64,000 nucleotides of DNA from Allobosea lupini (GCF_900109525.1 NZ_FOAN01000003.1:310001-374000); one strand, 5' to 3'. Shown: positions 1-9,125, counted from the first letter of the stretch. The notes: a model not told the origin generated them from the letters alone. Numbers and translations are program-made.

Positions 1-1
1 G

Positions 2-445
2 CTCGCCTGGCTGCCGCTCTCGCTCGCCGCCTTCCGCGACAGCCAGCCCTCGGCGATCTTCGTGATCTTCATCACCGCGATCTGGCCGGTCATCATCAAC
101 ACGGCCGTCGGCATCCGCAACATCCCGCAGGACTATCGCAACGTCGCCAAGGTGCTGCGGCTGAACCAGGTCGAGTTCTTCTACAAGATCATGGTGCCCT
201 CGGCGGCGCCCTACATCTTCACCGGCCTGCGGATCGGCGTCGGCCTGTCATGGCTCGCCATTGTCGCCGCCGAGATGCTGACCGGCGGCGTCGGCATCGG
301 CTTCTTCATCTGGGATGCGTGGAACTCGTCCCGCCTCTCCGACATCATCGTGGCGCTGGTCTATATCGGCGTGGTCGGCTTCCTGCTCGACCGCCTCGTG
401 GCTCTCATCGGCCATGTCGTCACCCGCGGCACCGCGACCAACTGA
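2..445 (+). CDS. nrtB: Nitrate ABC transporter permease (C-terminal part, cut by window edge)
   Basis: Inner-membrane permease of an ABC importer for nitrate/nitrite, 5' end outside the window. The visible 147 residues hold the last membrane helices and the cytoplasmic coupling loop typical of this transporter class, with the EAA-like stretch around NVAKVLRLNQVEFFYKI and the helix GVGLSWLAIVAAEMLTGG that is characteristic of NrtB/SsuC permeases. It is followed 11 bases later by the matching ATPase gene and then by nitrite reductase, which is why nitrate rather than sulfonate or bicarbonate is the likely substrate. Substrate is inferred from context; the family assignment is firm. Confidence 0.88.
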   Translation, partial: LAWLPLSLAAFRDSQPSAIFVIFITAIWPVIINTAVGIRNIPQDYRNVAKVLRLNQVEFFYKIMVPSAAPYIFTGLRIGVGLSWLAIVAAEMLTGGVGIGFFIWDAWNSSRLSDIIVALVYIGVVGFLLDRLVALIGHVVTRGTATN

Positions 446-456
446 GGGGCGAAACG

Positions 457-1248
457 ATGAGCTATCTGAAGATCGACCACGTCGACAAACGCTTCCAGCG
501 CGGCGCCGCCACCACGGAAGTGCTCAAGGACATCAGCCTCGTCATCGACAAGGGCGAGTTCGTCTCGATCATCGGCCATTCCGGCTGCGGCAAGTCGACC
601 CTGCTCAACATCATCGCCGGGCTCACCCCCGCGACGAGCGGCGGCATCCTACTCGAAGGCAAGGAGGTCAACGCGCCGGGGCCGGATCGGGCCGTGGTCT
701 TCCAGAACCACTCGCTGCTGCCCTGGCTCACCGTCTACGACAACGTCGCGCTCGCCGTGAACAAGGTCTTCGGCGGCAAGAAGAGCAAGGCCGAGCGGCA
801 TGACTGGATCATGCACAATCTCGACCTCGTCCAGATGGGCCATGCCAGGGACAAGCGGCCGGGCGAGATCTCGGGCGGCATGAAGCAGCGCGTCGGCATC
901 GCCCGCGGCCTGGCGATGGAACCCAAGATCCTGCTGCTCGACGAGCCCTTCGGTGCGCTCGACGCGCTGACCCGCGCCCATCTGCAGGACTCGGTGATGC
1001 AGATCCATGCCGCGCTCGGTAACACCATGATCATGATCACCCACGACGTCGACGAGGCCGTGCTGCTCTCCGACCGGATCGTGATGCTGACCAACGGCCC
1101 CTCGGCCCGCATCGGCGAGGTGCTCGACGTGCGGCTCACCCGCCCGCGCAAGCGGCTAGAGCTGGTCACCGACCGCACCTACATCGCCGCGCGCGAGTCG
1201 GTGCTGAAATTCCTCTACGAGCGGCATCGCTTCGTCGAGGCGGCGTGA
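457..1248 (+). CDS. nrtD: Nitrate ABC transporter ATP-binding protein
   Basis: Cytoplasmic ATPase (263 residues) driving the nitrate importer. Walker A GHSGCGKST, Q-loop VFQNHSLLPWL, signature SGGMKQRVGIARGLA, Walker B ILLLDEPFGALDALT and switch histidine ITHD are all present in order, so it should be active. The frame is open much further upstream, but the ATG at 457 gives the standard start (MSYLKIDHVDKRF) and follows GAGGGG at a normal spacing. It is a single-domain NrtD/NasD-type ATPase without the fused binding-protein domain of cyanobacterial NrtC. Its TGA overlaps a GTG start of the nitrite reductase gene, so it is co-translated with it. Confidence 0.92.
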   Translation: MSYLKIDHVDKRFQRGAATTEVLKDISLVIDKGEFVSIIGHSGCGKSTLLNIIAGLTPATSGGILLEGKEVNAPGPDRAVVFQNHSLLPWLTVYDNVALAVNKVFGGKKSKAERHDWIMHNLDLVQMGHARDKRPGEISGGMKQRVGIARGLAMEPKILLLDEPFGALDALTRAHLQDSVMQIHAALGNTMIMITHDVDEAVLLSDRIVMLTNGPSARIGEVLDVRLTRPRKRLELVTDRTYIAARESVLKFLYERHRFVEAA

Positions 1249-3056
1249 CGGCCCCGGTCATGAGCGACGATTTCTCTCCCGACCAGAAGCGCTACCTCGA
1301 AGGCTTCGTCAGCGGCATGCAGTCGGCCCGCACGGCGCGCGGTCTCGGCCCGCTCGGCGGCGCGCCGGGCGGCGCTCCGGCCAAGCCCGCTGGTCCCGAC
1401 AGGGAGCATATCGAGGCGCAGGCCAGGACGGTCGCCGCCGGCGGCAAGCTCGTCGATCAGGAGAAGTGGAAAGCCGCCGAGCATCCGTTCGACGCCTATG
1501 CCCGTTTCAAGGATCAGGCCGCGTCGGGCACCTATCCCAAGCCGGAGGACAATTTCCGCTGGCGCTATCACGGCCTGTTCTATGTGGCACCGGCGCAGAA
1601 CAGCTATATGTGCCGGCTGCGCATTCCCAACGGCATCCTCAAGGCCTGGCAGTTCGAAGGGGTCGCCGACATCGCCGAACGCCTCGGCGGCGGCTACAGC
1701 CACGTCACCACCCGCGCCAACCTCCAGATCCGCGAGATCACCGCCGAAAACGCCCCGCAGCTGCTCGAGGGCCTGGCCGATCTCGGCCTCACCGCGAAGG
1801 GCTCCGGCGCCGACAACATCCGCAATGTCACGGGCTCGGCGACCGCCGGCATCGATCCGCTCGAACTCCTCGACACCCGCCCGCATGCCCGCGCCTGGCA
1901 CCACCACATCCTGAACGACCGCTCGCTCTATGGGCTGCCGCGCAAGTTCAACGTCGCCTTCGACGGCGCCGGCTCGATCGCGACGCTGGAGGACACCAAC
2001 GATATCGGCTTCCAGGCCATCGAGGTCATCGAGGGAGCAGCGTTCGAAGGGCAGCCGGTCGAGCCCGGCATCTGGTATCGTCTCGCGCTCGGCGGCATCA
2101 CCGGCCACAAGGATCTCGCTCGCGATACCGGCGTGATCGTCGCTCCGTCCGACGCGATCGCGGTCGCCGATGCGATCGTTCGGGTCTTCATCGCCAATGG
2201 CGACCGCACCGATCGCAACAAGTCGCGGCTCAAATACGTGCTCGATGGCTGGGGCTTCGACAAGTTCCTCGCCGCCGTCGAGGAGAAGCTCGGCCGTCGG
2301 CTGGTCCGGGTTGACGGCGCCTTCGTCAGGCCGCGGCCGGTCTATGATCGCCTCGCCCATATCGGCGTGCACAGGCAGGTTCAGCCGGGCCTCAACTGGA
2401 TCGGCGTGGCGCTGCCGGTCGGCAAGCTCACAGTCGCGCAGATGCGGACCATCGCGGCGATCGCGCAGCAATGCGGCGACGGCGATATCCGCCTGACCGT
2501 CTGGCAGAACCTGCTGATCTCCGGCGTGCCGGATGCAGGGATCGACGATGTCATCGCCAACCTGAAGGCGACCGGCCTCTCGGCCGAAACCTCGATACTG
2601 CGCGCCGGACTGATCGCCTGCACCGGCGCGACCGGCTGCAAGTTCGCCGCCGCCCACACCAAGGAGGATGCGCTGGCCATCGCCGCCCATTGCGAGCCGC
2701 GCATCACCCTGGACCAGCCGGTCAACATCCATCTCACCGGCTGCCATCATTCCTGCGCCCAGCACTATATCGGCGATCTCGGCCTGATCGGCGCCAAGGT
2801 GCCAGTCAATGAGGAGGGCAACACCGTCCCCGGCTACGACCTGCTGGTCGGTGGCGGCTACGGTGTCGATGGCGGCATGGCCCGGCCGTTCCGCGAGAAG
2901 GTCAAGGCGGAAGAAGCGCCGGCTCTGGTCGAGGCGGTCCTGCGCACCTGGCAGGTCCATCGCGCCGCGCCCGACGAGAGCTTCGTCGCCTTCGCCCGCC
3001 GCCACGAGATCGCGGCGCTGCAGGCATTGGTCGCTGAGACGGGGGAAGCGGCATGA
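1245..3056 (+). CDS. nirA: NirA-family siroheme/4Fe-4S nitrite (or sulfite) reductase
   Basis: Assimilatory six-electron reduction of nitrite to ammonium in the cytoplasm. The protein has two nitrite/sulfite reductase ferredoxin-like half domains and 4Fe-4S domains. The siroheme-4Fe-4S ligands are visible as C459-x5-C465 (ACTGATGCKF) and C500-x3-C504 (GCHHSCAQHY). About 600 residues is the normal size. A GTG at 1245 overlaps the ATPase stop and has GAGG four bases upstream; an ATG at 1260 (MSDDFSPDQ) is the alternative. Position between nitrate transporter genes and a flavoprotein gene favours nitrite over sulfite as substrate. The N-terminal motif SPDQKRYLEGFVSG recurs in the next protein. 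Confidence 0.9.
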   Translation: MTAPVMSDDFSPDQKRYLEGFVSGMQSARTARGLGPLGGAPGGAPAKPAGPDREHIEAQARTVAAGGKLVDQEKWKAAEHPFDAYARFKDQAASGTYPKPEDNFRWRYHGLFYVAPAQNSYMCRLRIPNGILKAWQFEGVADIAERLGGGYSHVTTRANLQIREITAENAPQLLEGLADLGLTAKGSGADNIRNVTGSATAGIDPLELLDTRPHARAWHHHILNDRSLYGLPRKFNVAFDGAGSIATLEDTNDIGFQAIEVIEGAAFEGQPVEPGIWYRLALGGITGHKDLARDTGVIVAPSDAIAVADAIVRVFIANGDRTDRNKSRLKYVLDGWGFDKFLAAVEEKLGRRLVRVDGAFVRPRPVYDRLAHIGVHRQVQPGLNWIGVALPVGKLTVAQMRTIAAIAQQCGDGDIRLTVWQNLLISGVPDAGIDDVIANLKATGLSAETSILRAGLIACTGATGCKFAAAHTKEDALAIAAHCEPRITLDQPVNIHLTGCHHSCAQHYIGDLGLIGAKVPVNEEGNTVPGYDLLVGGGYGVDGGMARPFREKVKAEEAPALVEAVLRTWQVHRAAPDESFVAFARRHEIAALQALVAETGEAA

Positions 3057-4633
3057 CCGTGCAGACGCCGAACCCGATCGTCCAGGTCCTGCCGGAGACC
3101 GCGCCGTTCAGCGAAGAGCAGCGCTCCTGGCTGAATGGCTTCTTCGCCGGTCTGCTCTCGCTCGACAATGCCGGAGTGACCGCTTTGTCTCCGGCGGAGA
3201 ACGCCGCGGTGATGGGCGAGGCCGACGACGGCGCCCCGTGGCACGATCCCGCCATGGCGATCGCCGACCGCATGCAGCTCGCCGAAGGCAAGCCGCTGCC
3301 TCGCAAGCTCTTCGCCGCCATGGCGCAGCAGGATTGCGGGCAATGCGGCTATGTCTGCGAGACCTATTCCGCTGCCATCGCCTCAGGCACCGAGGGACGG
3401 CTCAATCTCTGCGCGCCCGGAGGCAAGGAGACCCTGCGCCAGCTCAAGGCGCTGATGGAAGCACCGGGCGCCACCGCCCTGGCTGTGCCCACCGAGGCCG
3501 CGCCCGTCGTCGATCTCGGCCCACTTGGCCGCTGCCGCGAGAACCCTGCGCTCGCGACCTTCCTGTCGCGGCGCAAGCTCAATGGCGAGGGTTCCGAGAA
3601 GGAGACCTGGCATGTCGAGTTCGACCTCGCCGAATGCGGTCTCGATTATGTCGTCGGCGACGCCTTCGGTATCGTCGCACAGAACGACCCACGCCTGGTC
3701 GATGCGGTGATCGCGCTGCTCGGCGCGCGGCCCGACGCCGAGATCGGCGGCAAGAGCCTACGCGACAAGCTACTGGCCGACTGCGCGCTCGGGCCAGCGC
3801 CGGATGCCCTGTTCCAGCTGATCTCCTATGTCACCGGCGGCGAGACACGGCAGAAGGCCAGGCGCCTTGCCGCCGGCGAGGATCCCGACGGCGACCTCGA
3901 CCGACTCGACGTGCTCGGCGCGCTGCACAAATTCTCGCAGGCCAGGCTCTCGCCCGAGGCTTTCGTCGAGGCGCTCGACCCGCTGCAGCCGCGGCTCTAT
4001 TCGATCTCGTCCTCCTTCAATGCCACGCCGGGACGCATCTCGCTGACGGTCGACACGGTCCGCTACAGGATCGGCAGCCGCCCACGCTGGGGCGTCGCCT
4101 CGACCTTTCTCGCCGAGCGTGTCGCCCCCGGCGACAAGGTGCCGGTCTATGTCCAGCGCGCCCATGGCTTCGGGCTGCCGGCCGATCCCCAGACGCCGAT
4201 CATCATGTGCGGCCCCGGCACCGGGATCGCGCCCTTCCGCGCCTTCCTGCACGACCGGCAGGCGACGAACGCAGCTGGCCGCAACTGGCTGTTCTTCGGC
4301 CATCAGCGCCGGGCCTGCGACTTCTTCTACGAGGACGAGCTGCAGGCGATGAAGGAGTCCGGCTTCCTCACCAACCTGACGCTCGCCTGGTCGCGCGACG
4401 GCGACAAGGTCTATGTCCAGGACCGGATGCGCGAACGCGGCGGCGAACTCTGGGCCTGGCTCGAGCAGGGTGCGCATTTCTACATCTGCGGCGATGCCAA
4501 GCGGATGGCCAGGGATGTCGAGCGCGCGCTCGTCGATATCGTCACCGAACATGGCGGGCGATCCAGCGAGGAGGCAATCGCCTATGTCGCCGCTTTGCGT
4601 AAGGCAGGGCGCTATCAGGCGGATGTCTACTAG
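3053..4633 (+). CDS. FeS-FAD-NAD(P) flavoprotein, sulfite-reductase alpha-like, likely electron donor to NirA
   Basis: 526-residue reductase whose C-terminal two thirds match the FAD and NAD(P)H domains of CysJ/cytochrome P450 reductase: RLYSISSS for FAD, GPGTGIAPFRAFL and the terminal YICGDAKRMARDVE for nucleotide binding. The FMN (flavodoxin) domain of CysJ is absent. In its place the N-terminal part carries C95-x2-C98-x3-C102 and C120 (DCGQCGYVCETY), a pattern like the PF04060 4Fe-4S domain. The start ATG overlaps the nirA stop (ATGA). The natural inference is NAD(P)H to FAD to 4Fe-4S to NirA. No nitrate reductase gene follows, so that gene lies elsewhere or upstream. Confidence 0.85.
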   Translation: MTVQTPNPIVQVLPETAPFSEEQRSWLNGFFAGLLSLDNAGVTALSPAENAAVMGEADDGAPWHDPAMAIADRMQLAEGKPLPRKLFAAMAQQDCGQCGYVCETYSAAIASGTEGRLNLCAPGGKETLRQLKALMEAPGATALAVPTEAAPVVDLGPLGRCRENPALATFLSRRKLNGEGSEKETWHVEFDLAECGLDYVVGDAFGIVAQNDPRLVDAVIALLGARPDAEIGGKSLRDKLLADCALGPAPDALFQLISYVTGGETRQKARRLAAGEDPDGDLDRLDVLGALHKFSQARLSPEAFVEALDPLQPRLYSISSSFNATPGRISLTVDTVRYRIGSRPRWGVASTFLAERVAPGDKVPVYVQRAHGFGLPADPQTPIIMCGPGTGIAPFRAFLHDRQATNAAGRNWLFFGHQRRACDFFYEDELQAMKESGFLTNLTLAWSRDGDKVYVQDRMRERGGELWAWLEQGAHFYICGDAKRMARDVERALVDIVTEHGGRSSEEAIAYVAALRKAGRYQADVY

Positions 4634-4771
4634 AGTCGTTTCGAGTGGGTGCGGCCAGACCCGCGAGAAGCAGGAAGAGGGCGCCTCTGAGGTCCTAGAG
4701 GTCGGATCGAAGCGGATCGAGCTCCGCTCGGGAAGCCTGCGGCGGTCCGTCAAGCGCGGTTTCCGTGGCTC

Positions 4772-4963
4772 TCACCGCACGCGCTCCTGCTCGCCACCCC
4801 GCGGCTTCGCATGGGCGGCGATCTGGGAGCCAGCCGCGCTCAGGATCTGGCGCGCCAGCGTCTCGTCGTTGACCGTCCGCGACAGCAGGACGGCTACGAC
4901 CGTCATCGACAGCTTCGCCAGAAGAGCATCACGATCTTCTTCCGTGGAGGGACTTGCGGTCAT
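4772..4963 (-). CDS. Small hypothetical protein
   Basis: A 63-residue frame on the minus strand between the convergent nitrite-reductase operon and the pilus operon. It reads like a real protein: an amphipathic centre (EEDRDALLAKLSMTVVAVLL) and a charged tail, with no low-complexity arginine bias of the kind produced by shadow frames. The ATG at 4963 is chosen; a TTG at 5005 would add 14 residues. No clear Shine-Dalgarno is seen. I do not recognise the family and assign no function. Flanking bases 4634-4771 hold nothing I can support. Confidence 0.45.
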   Translation of the reverse strand: MTASPSTEEDRDALLAKLSMTVVAVLLSRTVNDETLARQILSAAGSQIAAHAKPRGGEQERVR

Positions 4964-5300
4964 CTCGAGGTTCGCGCAGATGAGACGAGTTCCACTTCGC
5001 TGCAACGGCCCAGAACCGCAGGAATTCCCGCCGAACGGACCTCAGATCAGGCCAGCATGAGAGGCCGAGCCTCGATCGGCCAAATTCGCTACGTCGTGGC
5101 GGCGCTCAGATGGCCGACTTTTTCAACGATATCGGCCAGCAGCGGATGTTATCCCTTCCCAGACAGCGGCCTCCAGGAGCGCCCGAAGCGTCTGGGCTCA
5201 CAGGGGCGAGGCCGGTGACGCCAGGTTGCCTTTCGCTCGGGCGAGTTTTGAGGCGAGCGACGAAAGCTTTTGCATCGAAGCATGCCATGGTTTTAGGTGA
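4964..5300. other. Intergenic stretch without a supported gene
   Basis: About 340 bases between the small minus-strand gene and the pilus promoter. Short frames exist on both strands but none has a ribosome site or protein-like composition. The right end becomes AT-richer, as expected for a promoter region. Confidence 0.5.
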
Positions 5301-5316
5301 TTAACATCTCGTTAAC
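5301..5316 (+). promoter_or_regulatory. CtrA-like binding box upstream of the pilus operon
   Basis: TTAACATCTCGTTAAC fits the alphaproteobacterial CtrA consensus TTAA-N7-TTAA exactly and adds the preferred trailing C. It lies 65 bases before the pilin start codon in an AT-rich stretch of otherwise GC-rich DNA. The match is seen directly; CtrA control of the operon is inferred. Confidence 0.55.
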
Positions 5317-5380
5317 CGTAGGGGCGTAATCTTTCCATCACGAAGCATTAATTCGCCAATCCTGTATGAGGAATTGGGCC

Positions 5381-5866
5381 ATGGCAAGAATAAGCCTCTT
5401 GTCTGTGCTTTTGATATGTACATTCGCCTCTGTCGGAGCCAAGGCGGCGACTGCTACCGGGAATTTCCAAGTTCAGATCAATATCCAAGCGAATTGCATT
5501 GTTGCCAGCGCTTCGGATCTGAATTTCGGCAATGTCGGCATCTTGTCCGCGAATATTGATTCGACAAGCACGGTCAGCGTGCAATGCACCACGTCGACTC
5601 CCTACACGATCGGCTTCAACCAGGGTGTCAACGGAGGCTCGGTCACGACCCGGCAGATGGCGGGGGCAGGCGGGCTGATCAACTACTCGCTTTTCCGCGA
5701 CGCCGGCCGTACCCAGAACTGGGGCTCGACGGCGGGCAGCGACACCATTGCGGGCGTCGGCAACGGGGCGGTCCAGAATTACACGGTCTACGGCCGAGTG
5801 CCTGCACAGACCACGCCCGCGCCCGCACTCTACACCGACACCATCACGGTGACTGTTACCTACTGA
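5381..5866 (+). CDS. Spore coat U domain (Csu-type) pilin subunit
   Basis: Secreted subunit of a Csu-type (archaic) chaperone-usher pilus, 161 residues. A Sec signal peptide (MARISLLSVLLICTFASVGAKA) is followed by one spore-coat-U domain with the conserved start QANCIVASASDLNFGNVG, an inner Cys pair and the C-terminal beta strand YTDTITVTVTY, the strand exchanged between subunits. ATG 5381 is preferred over ATG 5366 because AGGA sits eight bases before it. It is the first gene of the operon and so the likely major shaft subunit. Its C-terminal sequence closely parallels the second domain of the tip protein at 9116-10093. Confidence 0.85.
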   Translation: MARISLLSVLLICTFASVGAKAATATGNFQVQINIQANCIVASASDLNFGNVGILSANIDSTSTVSVQCTTSTPYTIGFNQGVNGGSVTTRQMAGAGGLINYSLFRDAGRTQNWGSTAGSDTIAGVGNGAVQNYTVYGRVPAQTTPAPALYTDTITVTVTY

Positions 5867-5870
5867 CGAT

Positions 5871-5886
5871 GGCCAGAGCGCTGGCC
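5871..5886 (+). terminator. Intergenic hairpin after the pilin gene
   Basis: GGCCAG-agcg-CTGGCC is a perfect 6-bp stem with a four-base loop, five bases after the pilin stop codon. No U-tract follows, so it is more likely an attenuating or mRNA-stabilising element that keeps the major pilin in excess over chaperone and usher than a full terminator. Function inferred from position. Confidence 0.4.
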
Positions 5887-5983
5887 TGCTGACGATCGCT
5901 TCATGAGGCAACCGAGAGGTTTGACGACGCTGCTTGCGCGGCGCCGATCGCCTCCGCTTTGCCAGGACCGGAAGGAGGGCGGG

Positions 5984-6700
5984 ATGAGAAGCACGGCAAT
6001 CGGCACGGCCCTCGCGGCCCTGGTCGCCGGAATGGCAGATGCGGCGTCGCTGCAGGTGACCCCCGTGCTGCTGGACCTTGCGATCCCGGCGAACGTAGCA
6101 ACGATCACCTTGCGCAATACCGATGCCGAACCGATCACGGCGCAGATCCGGGTTTTTCGCTGGACCCAGCGAGGCGGAGCAGAACGGCTCGAGCCGACGG
6201 ACGAGGTCGTCGCCAGTCCGCCCGTCGTGCAATTGCGCGCCCGCCAGGACTACATGGTGCGTGTCGTCCGGGTGACCGGCGGCCCGGTCGGTGGCGAGGC
6301 GGCCTTTCGGCTGGTCGTGGACGAGTTGCCCAAACCGAACCGAACGCCAGGAACCGTTGCGCTGGTCCTGCGCCATGTCATCCCCGTCTTCTTCACGGAC
6401 CGCTCCGCATCGCCGGCATCGGTGACGTGGTCGGCGAGCCAACACGGAAAAAGCCTGGCGATCGGCGCGGCGAACAGCGGGGGGCGTCGGGTCAGGCTTG
6501 CCGCCGTGACGGTTCGCGACGGCGCCGGGAAAGTGGTCGCGGCCAACAAGGGGCTGCTCGGCTATTCCCTCGGCCACTCCGCGATGCAGTGGGTTCTCCC
6601 CTCCCAACCGGGATCCAAACCAGGCGCTCACTTGACGATCTCCGGGCTGACGGAGGCAGGTTCATTCAATGCAACGCTGCCGATGTCAGCGGGCCGGTAA
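5984..6700 (+). CDS. Periplasmic pilus chaperone (PapD/CsuC type)
   Basis: Periplasmic chaperone that holds pilin subunits by donating a beta strand and delivers them to the usher. 238 residues: signal peptide (MRSTAIGTALAALVAGMADA), then the N-terminal immunoglobulin-like domain (SLQVTPVLLDLAIPANVATITLRNT; F.W.Q region at FRWTQ) and a C-terminal domain. The ATG at 5984 has a perfect AAGGAGG five bases away; the open frame extends upstream but without such a site. Third-strand and subunit specificity are not deducible. The gene overlaps the usher gene by 32 bases. Confidence 0.85.
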   Translation: MRSTAIGTALAALVAGMADAASLQVTPVLLDLAIPANVATITLRNTDAEPITAQIRVFRWTQRGGAERLEPTDEVVASPPVVQLRARQDYMVRVVRVTGGPVGGEAAFRLVVDELPKPNRTPGTVALVLRHVIPVFFTDRSASPASVTWSASQHGKSLAIGAANSGGRRVRLAAVTVRDGAGKVVAANKGLLGYSLGHSAMQWVLPSQPGSKPGAHLTISGLTEAGSFNATLPMSAGR

Positions 6701-9125
6701 GGTCATGGTGCTGGCGCTGGCGCTTGGATCAGCGTGGTGGACGGCTGTGCCGGTCCGTGGAGAAGACGCTCGGGGCCGCAGCTTGCACCTGGACGTTCTT
6801 CTCAACGGTCAGTCGATCGGGCTGATCGGCGCATTCCGGCAGAACCAGCACGGCGAGATCCTGGCGGCCCGCAAGGAGCTCGAGGAGCTCGGGATCAGGG
6901 TTCCGGCGAGCTTCAAGGTCGAGGACGAGGTTGCGCTCGGCGCGATCCCGGGCGTGAGCTTCAATTACGACGAACCCGCGCAACGCATCGACATCAAGCT
7001 GCCGCCCGATGGCCGCCTGCCCAAGACCTACGACATGCAGCCCCGCACCATACCCGGACCGGCACCGGAACGCAGCAGCATCGGCGCAGTGCTCAATTAC
7101 ACCCTGTTCGGAACGTCGGAGGACAAGCAATTCCGCAGCTTCTGGCGCTATCCCACGCTGTCGGCGACGCTCGATGCCCGGCTCTTCAGCCCTGTCGGGG
7201 TCTTCTCGCAGACCGGCATTCTCAGCGACCAGTCGCTGGCCGGCGGCGGGACGGAAGCGCTTCGCCTCGAGACAAGCTGGACGTATTCGGACCCCGACAA
7301 CCTGGTGAGCTACCGCGCTGGCGATCTGATCTCGAGCGGTCTCGCCTGGACCCGGCCGGTTCGCCTCGGCGGCTTGCAGGTGCAACGCAATTTCGGGCTG
7401 CGTCCGGATCTGATCACGCTTCCGCTTCCCGGCGTCACCGGCTCGGCGGCGGTTCCCTCGACGGTCGACATCTTCGTGAACGGAACGAAGACGATCTCGC
7501 AGGACGTTGGCAGCGGGCCGTTCCGCCTCACCAACATTCCGATTCTCACGGGCAACGGCAATGCCAGCGTCGTGGTTCGGGACGCCTCGGGCCGCCAGAG
7601 CGAGTCGAGCCTGCCCTTCGTGGTGTCCAGCAATCTGCTGCGGCCCGGCCTCTTCGACTTCTCTGCGGAAATCGGCCTGCCGCGCCTGCAATACGGGCTG
7701 CGCTCCAGCATCTACGACGAGGGCATCGCGGGCTCGGCGAGCGGGCGCTACGGCATCACCGACACGATGACGGTCGTGGCTCATGCCGAAGGGGCACGCG
7801 GCCTTGGCATGGGGAGCCTCGGTGGGGTCTTTGGGCTCGGTCGATATGGCGTGCTGACAGCGGCCGGCGCGGGCAGCTGGCGGGACGGGCAACTCGGCGG
7901 CCAATCCTATGTCTCTTTCGAGACCCAGCTCTGGGGTGTCTCCCTGATGGCCGCATCCCAAAGAACCTTCGGAGCCTACAGGGACCTCGCCTCCGTCAGC
8001 GGGGCTCAGTTCGCCAACGGCTATGGCAACGACGTCACCTCGGCAGCCTCGACGGCAGAGACCGCGACGAACTGGGAGCGGCGGCTCCTGCCACCGCGCG
8101 CCCTCGACAGGGCGTCGGTCAGCCTGCCGATACCGGCACTGGGAGGGGCCATCAGCCTCGGCGTTGCCCATGTGAAGCCGGCGCTCGGCCGTGCCAACCG
8201 GATCGTCAACGTGAGCTATACGCGCCCGCTTTGTGCCGGAGGATCCTTCTACGCGACCGCCTATACGGATTTGGCGGATCGCGGCTCCGCAGGCGTGTTT
8301 GCCGGGCTGTCATTTCCGTTCGGCACCAACATCACCTCCTCCGCCGGCGCCAATCGCGTCGGATCGGGCTGGTCCCTGGCAGCCGACGCCTACAAGCCCG
8401 TCGATCAGGAGATCGGCAGCGTGGGCTGGCGCATACGCAACGTCGAGGGGCAGGACGGACAGAAGCGCCGCTCGGCTTCGATCGCCTATCGCGGAAGCGC
8501 CGGGCTGCTCGAGGCTGGCGTCGCACAAGGCGCGTCGGGGCTCTCGGGCACGGTGCAACTGGACGGCGCGATCGCGATGGCCGGAGGTAGCATCTTCGCC
8601 GCCAACCGGATCGAAGACGCCTTCGCCGTGGCAAAGGTCGGCGCGCCCGATGTGGATGTGCTCTTCGAGAACAGGGTGGTCGCGCGCACCAACGCATCCG
8701 GTAACGCGCTCGTTCCCGGCTTGCGATCCTACCAGCCGAACACGATCTCGATCGATCCGCGCGGCCTCCCGATCGACGCCCTCTCGGAAACCACGGTCGA
8801 GGTGCGGGCGCCCTCCGATCGTGCCGCTGTGGTCGTCGACTTCGGTGTCAGGTCGACCGGCAACTCGGCCATCGTCATCCTTCAGGATGCGGCTGGCCGG
8901 CCAATCCGGGTCGGGGCGACCGGTGCCCTTCAGCCGGGGCTCAAGGGCACCAGCGCGGCAGGCCCGGAATTCGTCGTCGGCTATGACGGCCGTGCGTTCA
9001 TCGAGAATCTCGCGGCCGACAACGAGGTCCTCGTCAAGCTGGAGACGGGGAGCTGCAAGGCCCGCTTCTCCTTTGTCCCGCGTGCCGATACGCAAGTCTC
9101 GATCGGACCGGTGCAATGCCTATAG
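6669..9125 (+). CDS. Outer-membrane pilus usher protein (CsuD/FimD type)
   Basis: Beta-barrel usher that polymerises and secretes the pilus through the outer membrane. 818 residues, a usual usher length. A signal sequence is followed by the N-terminal chaperone-binding domain (LHLDVLLNGQSIGL), the barrel with repeated aromatic beta strands, a plug region (VDIFVNGTKTISQDVGSGPF) and C-terminal domains ending in a Cys-containing segment (SCKARFSFVP ... GPVQCL). Starts at 6669 and 6705 are both possible; the earlier one gives the signal peptide a basic N-region (RCRCQRAGK), the later has GGTAAGG in front. It overlaps both neighbours and belongs to the pilus operon. Confidence 0.87.
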   Translation: MQRCRCQRAGKVMVLALALGSAWWTAVPVRGEDARGRSLHLDVLLNGQSIGLIGAFRQNQHGEILAARKELEELGIRVPASFKVEDEVALGAIPGVSFNYDEPAQRIDIKLPPDGRLPKTYDMQPRTIPGPAPERSSIGAVLNYTLFGTSEDKQFRSFWRYPTLSATLDARLFSPVGVFSQTGILSDQSLAGGGTEALRLETSWTYSDPDNLVSYRAGDLISSGLAWTRPVRLGGLQVQRNFGLRPDLITLPLPGVTGSAAVPSTVDIFVNGTKTISQDVGSGPFRLTNIPILTGNGNASVVVRDASGRQSESSLPFVVSSNLLRPGLFDFSAEIGLPRLQYGLRSSIYDEGIAGSASGRYGITDTMTVVAHAEGARGLGMGSLGGVFGLGRYGVLTAAGAGSWRDGQLGGQSYVSFETQLWGVSLMAASQRTFGAYRDLASVSGAQFANGYGNDVTSAASTAETATNWERRLLPPRALDRASVSLPIPALGGAISLGVAHVKPALGRANRIVNVSYTRPLCAGGSFYATAYTDLADRGSAGVFAGLSFPFGTNITSSAGANRVGSGWSLAADAYKPVDQEIGSVGWRIRNVEGQDGQKRRSASIAYRGSAGLLEAGVAQGASGLSGTVQLDGAIAMAGGSIFAANRIEDAFAVAKVGAPDVDVLFENRVVARTNASGNALVPGLRSYQPNTISIDPRGLPIDALSETTVEVRAPSDRAAVVVDFGVRSTGNSAIVILQDAAGRPIRVGATGALQPGLKGTSAAGPEFVVGYDGRAFIENLAADNEVLVKLETGSCKARFSFVPRADTQVSIGPVQCL

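Noticed and set aside
1215..3005. 596-codon open frame on the minus strand opposite nirA
   Set aside because: Antisense shadow; no ribosome site and no recognisable motif, while the plus strand encodes all siroheme ligands.
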